DNA from: CAZIXN01 sp039180415
Lineage (GTDB): Bacteria > Planctomycetota > Phycisphaerae > Phycisphaerales > Phycisphaeraceae
Length of the DNA stretch: 26,457 nt
Assembly (NCBI GenBank): GCA_039180415.1
Contig: JBCDDH010000049.1
Location: 1-26,457 of the forward strand
Reading direction: 5' to 3'
Part shown: piece by piece, positions 8,147 through 17,625 of the stretch
Layout of the letters: each line of letters starts with the position of its first letter
Numbering within the stretch: the first letter of the stretch is position 1
The notes under the pieces: model-generated
The model's input: only the letters and a program-made list of their open reading frames with translations
Told to the model about the DNA's origin: nothing
Database searches by the model: none
Position numbers and translations under genes: made by a program

Positions 8147-8554
8147 TCAGCCGCGGTGCCACGACACCCGCGGCGCGTCGCCCCACATCATTTCCAGGTC
8201 GTAGTGCGCCCGCGTCGCCGGTTCGAACAGGTGAGCCACAACCTCCACGAAGTCGGCGGCGATCCACGTGGCGGCTTCGTCGTCTTCCGCGCCGTACCGT
8301 TGGAAGTCGTGTTCTTTGCCGATGTCTTCGAGATCTTCGGCCACGCTGCGCATCTGGCGGTCGGACGTGCCGGTGCCGATGACAACGTAATCGGTGACCT
8401 CGCTCAAGCCGCGCACGTCGAAGATCACCACTTCCTCGCAGTTGAAGTCGGCCATGAGCCGGGCGCAGGCAACGGCGAAACCTTTCGCTTGCTCGGCGGC
8501 GTCGCGCTTATGCGGCCGGGGGGATTTGCTGGTGAACGTGCCGGCGTCGGTCAT
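8147..8554 (-). CDS. rsfS: Ribosomal silencing factor RsfS
   Basis: A 135-residue RsfS/YbeB (DUF143) protein. Members of the family bind ribosomal protein uL14 and block joining of the subunits in poor growth conditions. The fold signature is clear: VVIFDVRGLSEVTDYVVIGTGTSDRQMRSVAEDLED (about 42-77), then ATWIAADFVEVVAHLFEPATRAHYDLEMMWGDAP. The W-x-x-x-D-x-x-x-V-x-H-x-F core and the E-x-x-W-x-D-A end are typical. An N-terminal extension of about 15 basic/polar residues precedes the domain. AGGA lies 9 bases before the ATG. It sits between hppA (64-bp gap) and thrC (14-bp gap), a placement unlike the common obg-nadD-rsfS order. Confidence 0.95.
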   Translation of the reverse strand: MTDAGTFTSKSPRPHKRDAAEQAKGFAVACARLMADFNCEEVVIFDVRGLSEVTDYVVIGTGTSDRQMRSVAEDLEDIGKEHDFQRYGAEDDEAATWIAADFVEVVAHLFEPATRAHYDLEMMWGDAPRVSWHRG

Positions 8555-8618
8555 AGCCGAGCATCCTACGCGATGCCGAGGGAAGCTTGGAGATTCGACG
8601 AAACGGCGGGGTTAACCG

Positions 8619-11228
<2,610 letters not shown>

Positions 11229-11260
11229 GACTGGATGTTCCTGGCTGACATAAAGGGAAA

Positions 11261-11273
11261 CCGTGAATCACGG
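11261..11273. promoter_or_regulatory. Perfect palindrome upstream of hppA
   Basis: CCGTGAATCACGG is a perfect 6-bp inverted repeat around one base, 32 bp upstream of the hppA ATG. It could be an operator. A single occurrence is weak evidence. Confidence 0.3.
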
Positions 11274-11303
11274 CCGATGCCCGCCCACAGACACGGGCGA
11301 CGC

Positions 11304-11342
11304 GATCGACAATGCAAGAAGCGTACCGCCCGGTTGTCGATC
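11304..11342. repeat. Inverted repeat in the rpsU-hppA intergenic region
   Basis: GATCGACAA (11304-11312) and TTGTCGATC (11334-11342) are perfect 9-bp complements separated by 21 bases. With the palindrome at 11261 this is the only structure I see in the presumed hppA promoter region, apart from the rpsU terminator. Confidence 0.3.
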
Positions 11343-11376
11343 TTGAAAGCGGAAGACGCCGGGACATTCGCGCAGC

Positions 11377-11412
11377 AAAAAAGCCGACCTACCCGCAGGG
11401 ATCGGCCGGCTT
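11377..11412 (-). terminator. Intrinsic terminator of rpsU
   Basis: On the minus strand, AAGCCGGCC and GGTCGGCTT form a 9-bp stem (one G-U pair) around a 14-base loop, followed directly by a run of T. It lies 27 bases after the rpsU stop codon and faces away from it, as expected for a Rho-independent terminator that separates rpsU from hppA. Confidence 0.85.
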
Positions 11413-11439
11413 CGTGCAGATTGCATCACAGCGTCGCGA

Positions 11440-11637
11440 TTAGCGTCGACCGCCGGCGGCGGGACGCTTGGGCGCGGAGCTGCGCCGGGCCGCACGCTGC
11501 TTACGCTCCGACGGCTTTTCGTAGTACTGACGCTTCTTGACTTCCTTGGTCAGCCCTTCTTTTTCGCAGAGCTTCTTGAAGCGGCGGAGCATCTGTTCGG
11601 CCGACTCGCCGCTGCGGGCTTTGATCCGGATGGCCAT
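11440..11637 (-). CDS. rpsU: 30S ribosomal protein bS21
   Basis: A 65-residue bS21, a small basic protein of the 30S subunit near the anti-Shine-Dalgarno end of 16S rRNA. The typical core MAIRIKARSGESAEQMLRRFKKLCEKEG is followed by EVKKRQYYEKPSERKQR and a basic, proline/alanine-rich tail. The start at 11637 is the family start and has GAGG about 10 bases upstream; the frame is open further up to 11745 but is not protein-like there. It is a single-gene unit: its own terminator follows, and a divergent gene lies 131 bp upstream. Confidence 0.97.
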   Translation of the reverse strand: MAIRIKARSGESAEQMLRRFKKLCEKEGLTKEVKKRQYYEKPSERKQRAARRSSAPKRPAAGGRR

Positions 11638-11768
11638 AAGGCGGGGTCCTCTGGTCAGGAGTGGGGGACGGATTCGACGACACCGGGAATGCTGCGTCGG
11701 GCCGCATAGTGTGCCGAAAACCGAAACGAAACGCAAATCCCTCACGCTTTCGGCTTTAGACTCGCCCC

Positions 11769-12689
11769 ATGCGTCCGTCGTCTCGCCCCGCCTGGCTCCG
11801 CGTGCTCGGATGGATCGTGGGGTTGGCGACGCTCACCGGGGCCGTCTGGTTCGCCGGCGGACGGGTGGACTGGGGCGTGATCTCGGCGATCGCGCCGGCG
11901 GCGCTCGCAAGCATCGCGGGGCTGGTATTGGCCAATCTCGTGCTCAGCGGGCTGCTGTTCTGGGCGGTGCACCGGGCGTTGCCGTCGGAAAAACCGGTGG
12001 GCGCGCCGACGATGGTGGCCTTGATCGCGGGTAGCGCGCTGCTGAATTATCTGCCGGCGGTGCGGGCGGGGCTGTTCGGCCGGGCGGCGTATCTGAAAAG
12101 GCAGCACGGCGTCGCGCTGCGCGACTCGGGGTGGGCGTTGCTGATCGTCACGGCGGTCACGGCGGGCGTGTTCGCGTCGGTGGCCGGGCCGTGGCTGGTA
12201 CTGCGGCTGAGCACGCCGGACGGGCAGACGGCCCACGGCTTGGGATGGTTCGGCAGCGTGGCGGCGACGCTGGCGTTGATCCCCGGCCTGCGGTTCGCGC
12301 TGGGGGGACTGCTGGAGAACAAACAGGGATCGGCGTCGTGGCCCAGCGTGGCGGGCTGGGTGGTCTTGCGGGCGGTCGACCTGCTGGCGGCGACGGGTCG
12401 GCTGTGGCTGGCGTTCGCCGCGCTGGGCTCGCCCATCGGGTTCGCGGAGGCACTGGTGCTGAGCGCGGCGAGCCTGCTGGTGCGGCTGATCGGGCTGACG
12501 CCTAACGGCCTGGGGTTGAGCGAATGGGCGGTCGCGGCGTTGTCGGGGTTGTTAAACCCGGTCGGCTCGGGCGTCGCCGCCGCCGCCGCGTTACTGGACC
12601 GGGCGGTGGAAGTCGCGGTGGTGGTCGTGGCGGGCGGCGGCGCGGTCGGGTGGCTCGTGAAAGACGCGCGGGGCGCCGCTCAGAAATGA
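11769..12689 (+). CDS. Lysylphosphatidylglycerol synthase transmembrane-domain (UPF0104) family protein
   Basis: A 306-residue integral membrane protein with about seven to eight hydrophobic helices (roughly 11-30, 40-66, 80-97, 121-146, 160-182, 193-219, 225-243 and 267-297). Two conserved family blocks are present: LLNYLPAVRAGLFGRAAYLKRQHGV (91-115) corresponds to the N-terminal PGRLGE-x-x-R-type motif, and TPNGLGLSEWAVAALSGLL (244-262) to the later G-x-G-x-x-E motif. The family includes the flippase half of MprF and proteins linked to lipid or glycan transfer, but this protein lacks the aminoacyl-transferase half, so its substrate is unknown. Its stop codon overlaps the convergent SUKH gene by 10 bp. 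Confidence 0.85.
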   Translation: MRPSSRPAWLRVLGWIVGLATLTGAVWFAGGRVDWGVISAIAPAALASIAGLVLANLVLSGLLFWAVHRALPSEKPVGAPTMVALIAGSALLNYLPAVRAGLFGRAAYLKRQHGVALRDSGWALLIVTAVTAGVFASVAGPWLVLRLSTPDGQTAHGLGWFGSVAATLALIPGLRFALGGLLENKQGSASWPSVAGWVVLRAVDLLAATGRLWLAFAALGSPIGFAEALVLSAASLLVRLIGLTPNGLGLSEWAVAALSGLLNPVGSGVAAAAALLDRAVEVAVVVVAGGGAVGWLVKDARGAAQK

Positions 12690-13165
12690 TCCGCGATGTA
12701 ACGCTTGACCCAATCGAGGAAGTCGTCGGCGACCACGAACAAACCCTCGTCCAGCTGCTCGCGGCCGGCCCGATCGCGATCCCACAAGACCACGGGATAC
12801 TCGCCGGCTTCATCAGGTCGGCGGGTGTCGAAGCAGTACTGATCGCCGGTGTCGTCGTCAAAGAACGCGATTAAAAACTCGGGCAACGGGCAGCCGTCGT
12901 GATCTCGTTCGACCTGATTGGCGACGACGAGATTGCGGCGGAGCATGTCCGGCGGGCCGACCCAGTAGAGGTCCCAGTCGGGCGGCATGAGCGTACCGGC
13001 CTCGGCGATGAAATCGAGGTAGCTGGGTGGCAGCGGCCGGCCGAGCAAGGCGTGAGCTTCGGCGATCTGGGCGTCGGTAGGTGCCGGCGTGGGCTCGTCC
13101 GCGCCGCGGGTGAGCGAGAGGAAGCGGACCGCTTCGAGGGCCACATCGATAGGACGCATCGCCAT
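12680..13165 (-). CDS. SMI1/KNR4 (SUKH) family protein
   Basis: A 161-residue protein with the SUKH-1 pattern. An N-terminal helix region TDAQIAEAHALLGRPLPPSYLDFIAEAGTL comes first, then PPDWDLYWVGPPDMLRRN and FLIAFFDDDTGDQYCFDTRRPDEAGEYPVVLWDRD, and a closing helix ending in DDFLDWVKRYIADHF. SUKH proteins are often immunity proteins to polymorphic toxins, but many solitary copies have unknown roles. No toxin gene is adjacent. It lies 55 bp downstream of mutL in the same direction and may be cotranscribed with it. The ATG at 13165 was chosen, with another ATG two codons later; neither has a clear ribosome-binding site. Confidence 0.82.
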   Translation of the reverse strand: MAMRPIDVALEAVRFLSLTRGADEPTPAPTDAQIAEAHALLGRPLPPSYLDFIAEAGTLMPPDWDLYWVGPPDMLRRNLVVANQVERDHDGCPLPEFLIAFFDDDTGDQYCFDTRRPDEAGEYPVVLWDRDRAGREQLDEGLFVVADDFLDWVKRYIADHF

Positions 13166-13220
13166 GGGCGGATGGTATCGGCAAGCGTGCGACACGCGGC
13201 CGCATCACGACGGCAGCTTT

Positions 13221-15194
13221 TCACGTCCGACCGAATTGACGGTAGAGGTCGGCGAGGGAGAGGCGGAGCGTGGTCGGCCGGCCGTGGGGACAGTTGGAGG
13301 CGCGTTCGATTTCGTCGCGGCGGGCGAGCAGTGCCGCGAGTTCGGCGTCGGTGAGGCGGTCGCCGGCCTTGACGGCGGCTTTGCAGCTCATGGTGTCGAG
13401 GACTTCGTGGAGCGCGGCTTCGAGCAGCCCGCGGTCGAGGACCGTGGGGTGTGCGTCGTTTTCGTCCGCGGGCTTGAGCATCGCGTCGACGTCGAACGTG
13501 CCCTGGGCGGCCTTGTCCAGGACGTCGTCGAGGAACGCGGCGGGCTCGACTTTGCGGTCGAACAACAGCGACGGGAAGGCGTGGACGGCGATCGTGCGCG
13601 GCCCCATCGGTTCAGCCTCGATGCCCAACGCGTGCAGCAGCGGCCCGAGCGTTTCGAGCAGGGCTTGGCGTTTGTCGTCGCCGGGCACGGTGGCGGGCAC
13701 GAGCAGCCGCTGCGATTCGAGCGGCTGGCGCTGATCGAGGATGCGCGAGCGCAGGGACTCGAACATCATGCGTTCGTGCAAGGCGTGCTGATCGATGATG
13801 ACCACGCCTTGATCGTCCTGGGTCACGACGAAGCTGTCGTGGACCTGCAGCACCGGCAGGGGTTTGATCGGAGCCGGCGGAACGGCCGCGGGGGGCGGCG
13901 AGGCATCGTCGGCCATCTCCCGCTTGACCTCGTCGAAGACGAACCCCTTCTGCTTGGGGTTCATGCGTTTGAAGTAGTCGACGAAGGCGGCGGGGTCCGT
14001 GGTGGTGGTGGCGGGCGACTGGTGATCGATCGGAGGCGGCGTTGATCCGGCGTGCGGCGTGAGTAAGGGCGCGGCGGCGGGTTCTTGCTCGTTCGTCCGC
14101 GATTCGCCGTCCGGCATCCGCCACTGCACGGCCGGCGTCAGGTCGTGGGCGAGCAGACACCGGCGGCAGGCCGCGAGCACCAGGCCGTGCACCCGGCTCG
14201 GCTCACGGAAGCGGACCTCGGCCTTGGTGGGATGCACGTTGACGTCTACGGCGCGCGGGTCGAGCCAGAGCTGGAGCACGGCAACGGGGTGGCGATCCGG
14301 CGGGATCAGGCCGCGGAACGCTTCCTTAACCGCGTGGGCGAGTTGGCGGTCTTTGACGGGCCGGCCGTTGACGGTGAAGTACTGGAATTTCGTCGTGGCC
14401 CGGGCGATCTCGGGTCGGCCGAGCAGCGCCCAGAGTTTGGCACCGCCCTGCTGGGGCGGGTCTTCGTGAGAAGCTTCGAGCAGGCCTTCGTCGAGTTCTT
14501 TGCCCAGCACGGCGACGCAGCGGTCGCGCGAGGTTTGGTTGGGCGGAACGTCCAGGGTGGTACGGGTGTTGCCCGACTCGGCGGTGTGCGTCAGCGTGAA
14601 GCCGACGTGGGGGTGAGTCATCGCGAGGCGGTCGACGGTGTCGGCGATGTGGCCGAACTCGGTGGACGCGGCGCGGAGAAACTTTCGCCGGGCGGGCACA
14701 TTGAAGAACAGGTCGCGGACCTCCACCACGGTGCCGGGCGCGTGGGCGGCGGGCGTGGGATCGGAGACGTCGTCGCCGGACTGTTCGATCTGGGTGGCGG
14801 CGTCGGCGCGGACGCCGTTGACCGTGGGCAGGGAACTGAGCCGCAGGCGGGAGACCGAAGCGATCGAGGCGAGGGCTTCGCCGCGGAAGCCCAGCGTCGC
14901 GATGGCTTCGAGGTCGTCGGGCCGACGGAGCTTGCTGGTGGCGTGGGCGGCGAGGGCGAGGGGGAGTTGGTCAGCCGGGATGCCGTGGCCGTCGTCGGCG
15001 ACGCGGATGAGTTGGGCGCCGCCGAGCTCGACGTCGATGCGGACGCGGGAGGCGCCGGCGTCCAGGGCGTTGTCGAGCAGCTCCTTGACCACGGCGTTGG
15101 GCCGGTCGACGACCTCCCCGGCGGCGATCTGGTTGACCAGCAGCGGGGGCAGCTTGGCGATGCGGGGGGCGGGCTCGGCGGTGGTCGTCGGCAA
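13221..15194 (-). CDS. mutL: DNA mismatch repair protein MutL
   Basis: MutL, the ATP-driven matchmaker of mismatch repair, about 657 residues. The GHKL ATPase motifs are intact: NQIAAGEVVDRP, E38 and N42 in KELLDNALDAGAS, ADDGHGI, ATSKL and GFRGEAL. A proline-rich linker (about 360-430) leads to the C-terminal dimerisation/nuclease domain. D468 begins DQHALHERMMFE, which fits the DQHA-x2-E-x4-E endonuclease motif, and the partner motifs SCKAAVKAGDRL and CPHGRP (C635) are present. It should therefore nick DNA itself, as in species without MutH. The start is uncertain: a TTG at 15194 gives a natural N-terminus, while an ATG at 15257 would run over the start of the divergent SGNH gene. No ribosome-binding site decides this. 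mutS is not in the window. Confidence 0.95.
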   Translation of the reverse strand: MPTTTAEPAPRIAKLPPLLVNQIAAGEVVDRPNAVVKELLDNALDAGASRVRIDVELGGAQLIRVADDGHGIPADQLPLALAAHATSKLRRPDDLEAIATLGFRGEALASIASVSRLRLSSLPTVNGVRADAATQIEQSGDDVSDPTPAAHAPGTVVEVRDLFFNVPARRKFLRAASTEFGHIADTVDRLAMTHPHVGFTLTHTAESGNTRTTLDVPPNQTSRDRCVAVLGKELDEGLLEASHEDPPQQGGAKLWALLGRPEIARATTKFQYFTVNGRPVKDRQLAHAVKEAFRGLIPPDRHPVAVLQLWLDPRAVDVNVHPTKAEVRFREPSRVHGLVLAACRRCLLAHDLTPAVQWRMPDGESRTNEQEPAAAPLLTPHAGSTPPPIDHQSPATTTTDPAAFVDYFKRMNPKQKGFVFDEVKREMADDASPPPAAVPPAPIKPLPVLQVHDSFVVTQDDQGVVIIDQHALHERMMFESLRSRILDQRQPLESQRLLVPATVPGDDKRQALLETLGPLLHALGIEAEPMGPRTIAVHAFPSLLFDRKVEPAAFLDDVLDKAAQGTFDVDAMLKPADENDAHPTVLDRGLLEAALHEVLDTMSCKAAVKAGDRLTDAELAALLARRDEIERASNCPHGRPTTLRLSLADLYRQFGRT

Positions 15195-15235
15195 GGCGGT
15201 TATCGTACGCGGCTTCCGATTCTGTGAGGCAGGCG

Positions 15236-15907
15236 ATGATCCGACCCGGCGACACACTGGTTTTCCAAGGCGACTCGATCACCGACGCGGGCCGAGACCG
15301 GCAGGCGTGGCACGCCAACAACCCGATGGGCCTGGGCGGCGGTTACGCACGGGACGCCGCGGCGATGGTGCTGGCCGAACACGGGCCCGGCGCGGTCAAG
15401 ATTTTCAACCGCGGGGTGGGCGGCGACCGCATCCACGAGTTGGCGGCGCGGTGGGACGCAGACTGCCTGGCGTTGAAGCCGACCGTGCTGAGCGTGTTGG
15501 TGGGCGTGAACGACGTGTGGCACGGGCTCACGGACTCCTCGCGGGGCGTGTCGGCGAAGATGTACGCGGCGGAACTCCGGCGGCTGCTCACCGACGCGCG
15601 GGAGAAACTGCCGGGACTGCGTCTGATCGTGCTCGCCGAGCCGTTCGTGTTGGCGTGCGGCGCGGGGGCGGAGCTGCCGTTCGAGCCGGAGCTGTCGGGT
15701 CGGCGGGCGTTGGTGCGGGAGATCGCCGAGGGGTTGGCGAAAGACGGGCCGGTCGCGTTCGTGGCGTATCAAGACGTGTTCAACGCGGCGATCGACCGGG
15801 GCCTCTCGCCGGAGCATCTAGCCCACGACGGCGTGCACCCGACGATGTCCGGGCACATGCTCATGGCCCAGGCGTGGGCGGACGCCGTAAAGCAAACGGC
15901 GGATTGA
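15236..15907 (+). CDS. SGNH/GDSL-type hydrolase
   Basis: A 223-residue esterase or lipase-like hydrolase of the SGNH superfamily. The catalytic serine is S14 in FQGDSITD (block I). The oxyanion residues are G60 in NRGVGGD (block II) and N92 in VGVNDVW (block III), and the Asp/His pair is D198 and H201 in HDGVHPT (block V). No signal peptide is seen, so it is probably cytoplasmic. The ATG at 15236 is preferred over the earlier GTG at 15224 because GAGG (15226-15229) lies just upstream. The substrate is unknown; related enzymes deacetylate sugars or act on small esters. It starts a long plus-strand gene run, with ksgA only 2 bp after its stop codon. Confidence 0.92.
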   Translation: MIRPGDTLVFQGDSITDAGRDRQAWHANNPMGLGGGYARDAAAMVLAEHGPGAVKIFNRGVGGDRIHELAARWDADCLALKPTVLSVLVGVNDVWHGLTDSSRGVSAKMYAAELRRLLTDAREKLPGLRLIVLAEPFVLACGAGAELPFEPELSGRRALVREIAEGLAKDGPVAFVAYQDVFNAAIDRGLSPEHLAHDGVHPTMSGHMLMAQAWADAVKQTAD

Positions 15908-15909
15908 CC

Positions 15910-16758
15910 GTGGCGCAGACGCTCACCGAGATCAAGGCGTTGCTCGCGAGCCGCGGGCTGCGACCCAAACACAAGTTCGGCCAGAACTTTCTCCACGACG
16001 GCAACCACATGGGTCGGATCATGGAAGCCGCCGCGCTTGCGCCCGGTGACGTCGTGCTGGAAGTCGGCCCGGGCACGGGGGCGTTATCCGAGCGGCTGCT
16101 CGAGGCCGGCGCGGAAGTCGTGGCGGTGGAGATCGATCCGGAGTTGGAGCCGATCTTGCGGGAACGGACCGCGGGCGACACGACGGCGAGCCGTTTCGCG
16201 TTGATTGTGGACGACGTGCTCGCGGGTAAGCACGAGCTGAACCCGGCGGTGCTGCGCGCACTCGCGTTGCGCAGCAGCGCCGGGTTCAAGCTGATCGCGA
16301 ACCTGCCGTACAACGTCGCGTCGCCGCTGCTGATCAACCTGGCCAAACTCGCGGCCCCCATACGCATGACCCACGCGGTCGTGATGCTGCAAAAAGAAGT
16401 CGCCCAGCGGATCGTCGCGACGCCCGGCGGCAAGGACTACGGCCCGCTGGGCATCCTCCTTCAGGCGCTCTACGAAACCCAACTGGTCGGCACGCTCTCG
16501 CCGGGGTGCTTCTGGCCGGCTCCGAAGGTCGCGTCGGCGGTCGTGGCGTTGAAGCGGCGGCCGACACCGGTCACGTCCGACTTCGAGGCCTTCGCCGAGC
16601 TCACGCACCGGCTGTTCGCCGCACGGCGGAAGCAACTCGGTGCCATCCTCGGGCCCCAAGCCGCCCTGCCGCCCGGCGTCCAACCCAAACAGCGACCGGA
16701 AACGCTAAGCGTTTCACACATCGCGGAACTGCTGCGGGCGAATCCGACGCCGCCTTGA
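15910..16758 (+). CDS. rsmA: 16S rRNA dimethyladenosine transferase (KsgA/RsmA)
   Basis: A 282-residue SAM-dependent methyltransferase that dimethylates two adjacent adenines in helix 45 of 16S rRNA. Family marks are HKFGQNFLHD (21-30), the SAM motif LEVGPGTGALSERLLEAG (50-67) with the acidic VEIDPELE (73-80), and the catalytic NLPYNV (131-136). The start GTG at 15910 gives a normal N-terminus and lies behind GGCGGA; a TTG at 15904 overlapping the previous stop is an alternative. The open frame extends far upstream only as a shadow of mutL and the SGNH gene. After a 67-bp gap comes a glycosyltransferase gene. Confidence 0.96.
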   Translation: MAQTLTEIKALLASRGLRPKHKFGQNFLHDGNHMGRIMEAAALAPGDVVLEVGPGTGALSERLLEAGAEVVAVEIDPELEPILRERTAGDTTASRFALIVDDVLAGKHELNPAVLRALALRSSAGFKLIANLPYNVASPLLINLAKLAAPIRMTHAVVMLQKEVAQRIVATPGGKDYGPLGILLQALYETQLVGTLSPGCFWPAPKVASAVVALKRRPTPVTSDFEAFAELTHRLFAARRKQLGAILGPQAALPPGVQPKQRPETLSVSHIAELLRANPTPP

Positions 16759-16825
16759 TTGTCGCCGACACCGCTTCTAACGTTTCTCTGACGGTATTTG
16801 ACTTCGCTCCCTGCAGGAACGCTTC

Positions 16826-17620
16826 ATGCGAACGCTCATCGCGGTCCCGGTTTACAACGAGGAAACCTACGTCGAGAAGGTGATCTCGGAGATCGCGCGG
16901 TGCGCGGACTGCGGGGGCAGCGACGTGCTGGTGATCGACGACGGCTCGACGGACCAGACGCCCTGCTTGCTGGCAAAGCAACCGGTGGACGTGATCCGGC
17001 ATAAGACGAACCTGGGTTACGGCCGAGCGATCCGCGACGCGTTCCGCTGGGCACAGAGCTACGGCTACGACTGGCTGATCACAATGGACTGCGACGAGCA
17101 GCACGAGCCGGCGAGCCTGCCGGACTTTGCGCGGGCCATCGCGGCGGACGACGCCGACGTGATTTCCGGCAGCCGCTACACGCCCACCAGCGAGCAGGTG
17201 CACGACCTACCCCCGCCGGACCGCCGCAAGATCAACGCGACGGTCACCGACTGGGTGAACGAACGGCTGGGGGATCGCCTGGGCGGACCGATCACCGACG
17301 CGTTCTGCGGGTTCAAGGCGTACCGCGTGGCGGCGCTCGACGCGCTGCCGCTGGACGTGGACGGCTACGCGATCCCGCTGCAATTCTGGGTGCAAGCCGC
17401 CGCCGCCGGTCTGCGGGTCAAGGAATTGCCCATCCGCCTGATCTACGTCGACCTGAATCGCACGTTCGGGGGGCCGCTGGACAACCCGGAATCTCGGCTG
17501 ACCCACTACCGAGAGGTGTTCGAGCGCGAACTCGCCAAGCACCCCGAATTGGCCGTGTCGCGCGGCCAAGCCGACCAGGCGGAACTCTCCGGCACGGCGG
17601 TGTGTTGCGGAAAGGGTTGA
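16826..17620 (+). CDS. Family 2 glycosyltransferase
   Basis: A 264-residue GT2 enzyme of the dolichyl-phosphate mannose synthase/polyprenyl glycosyltransferase type without membrane helices. The N-terminal strand TLIAVPVYNEETYVEKVI, the nucleotide-binding VLVIDDGSTDQT (35-45), NLGYGRAIRDAF (62-73) and the metal-binding DCD at 88-90 in MDCDEQHEP are visible. The last is usually D-A-D. An acceptor-side FCGFKAYR and an ELPIRLIYVD strand follow. AGGA lies 8 bases before the ATG. It acts at the cytoplasmic face, transferring a sugar from an NDP donor to an unknown acceptor. The next gene starts 5 bp after its stop, so the two are likely translated together. Confidence 0.93.
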   Translation: MRTLIAVPVYNEETYVEKVISEIARCADCGGSDVLVIDDGSTDQTPCLLAKQPVDVIRHKTNLGYGRAIRDAFRWAQSYGYDWLITMDCDEQHEPASLPDFARAIAADDADVISGSRYTPTSEQVHDLPPPDRRKINATVTDWVNERLGDRLGGPITDAFCGFKAYRVAALDALPLDVDGYAIPLQFWVQAAAAGLRVKELPIRLIYVDLNRTFGGPLDNPESRLTHYREVFERELAKHPELAVSRGQADQAELSGTAVCCGKG

Positions 17621-17625
17621 CCGGC

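Noticed and set aside
15195..15257. The ATG at 15257 as the mutL start
   Set aside because: It would add 21 non-conserved residues and overlap the ribosome-binding site and first codons of the divergent SGNH gene. The TTG at 15194 gives a family-like N-terminus, although no ribosome-binding site proves it.
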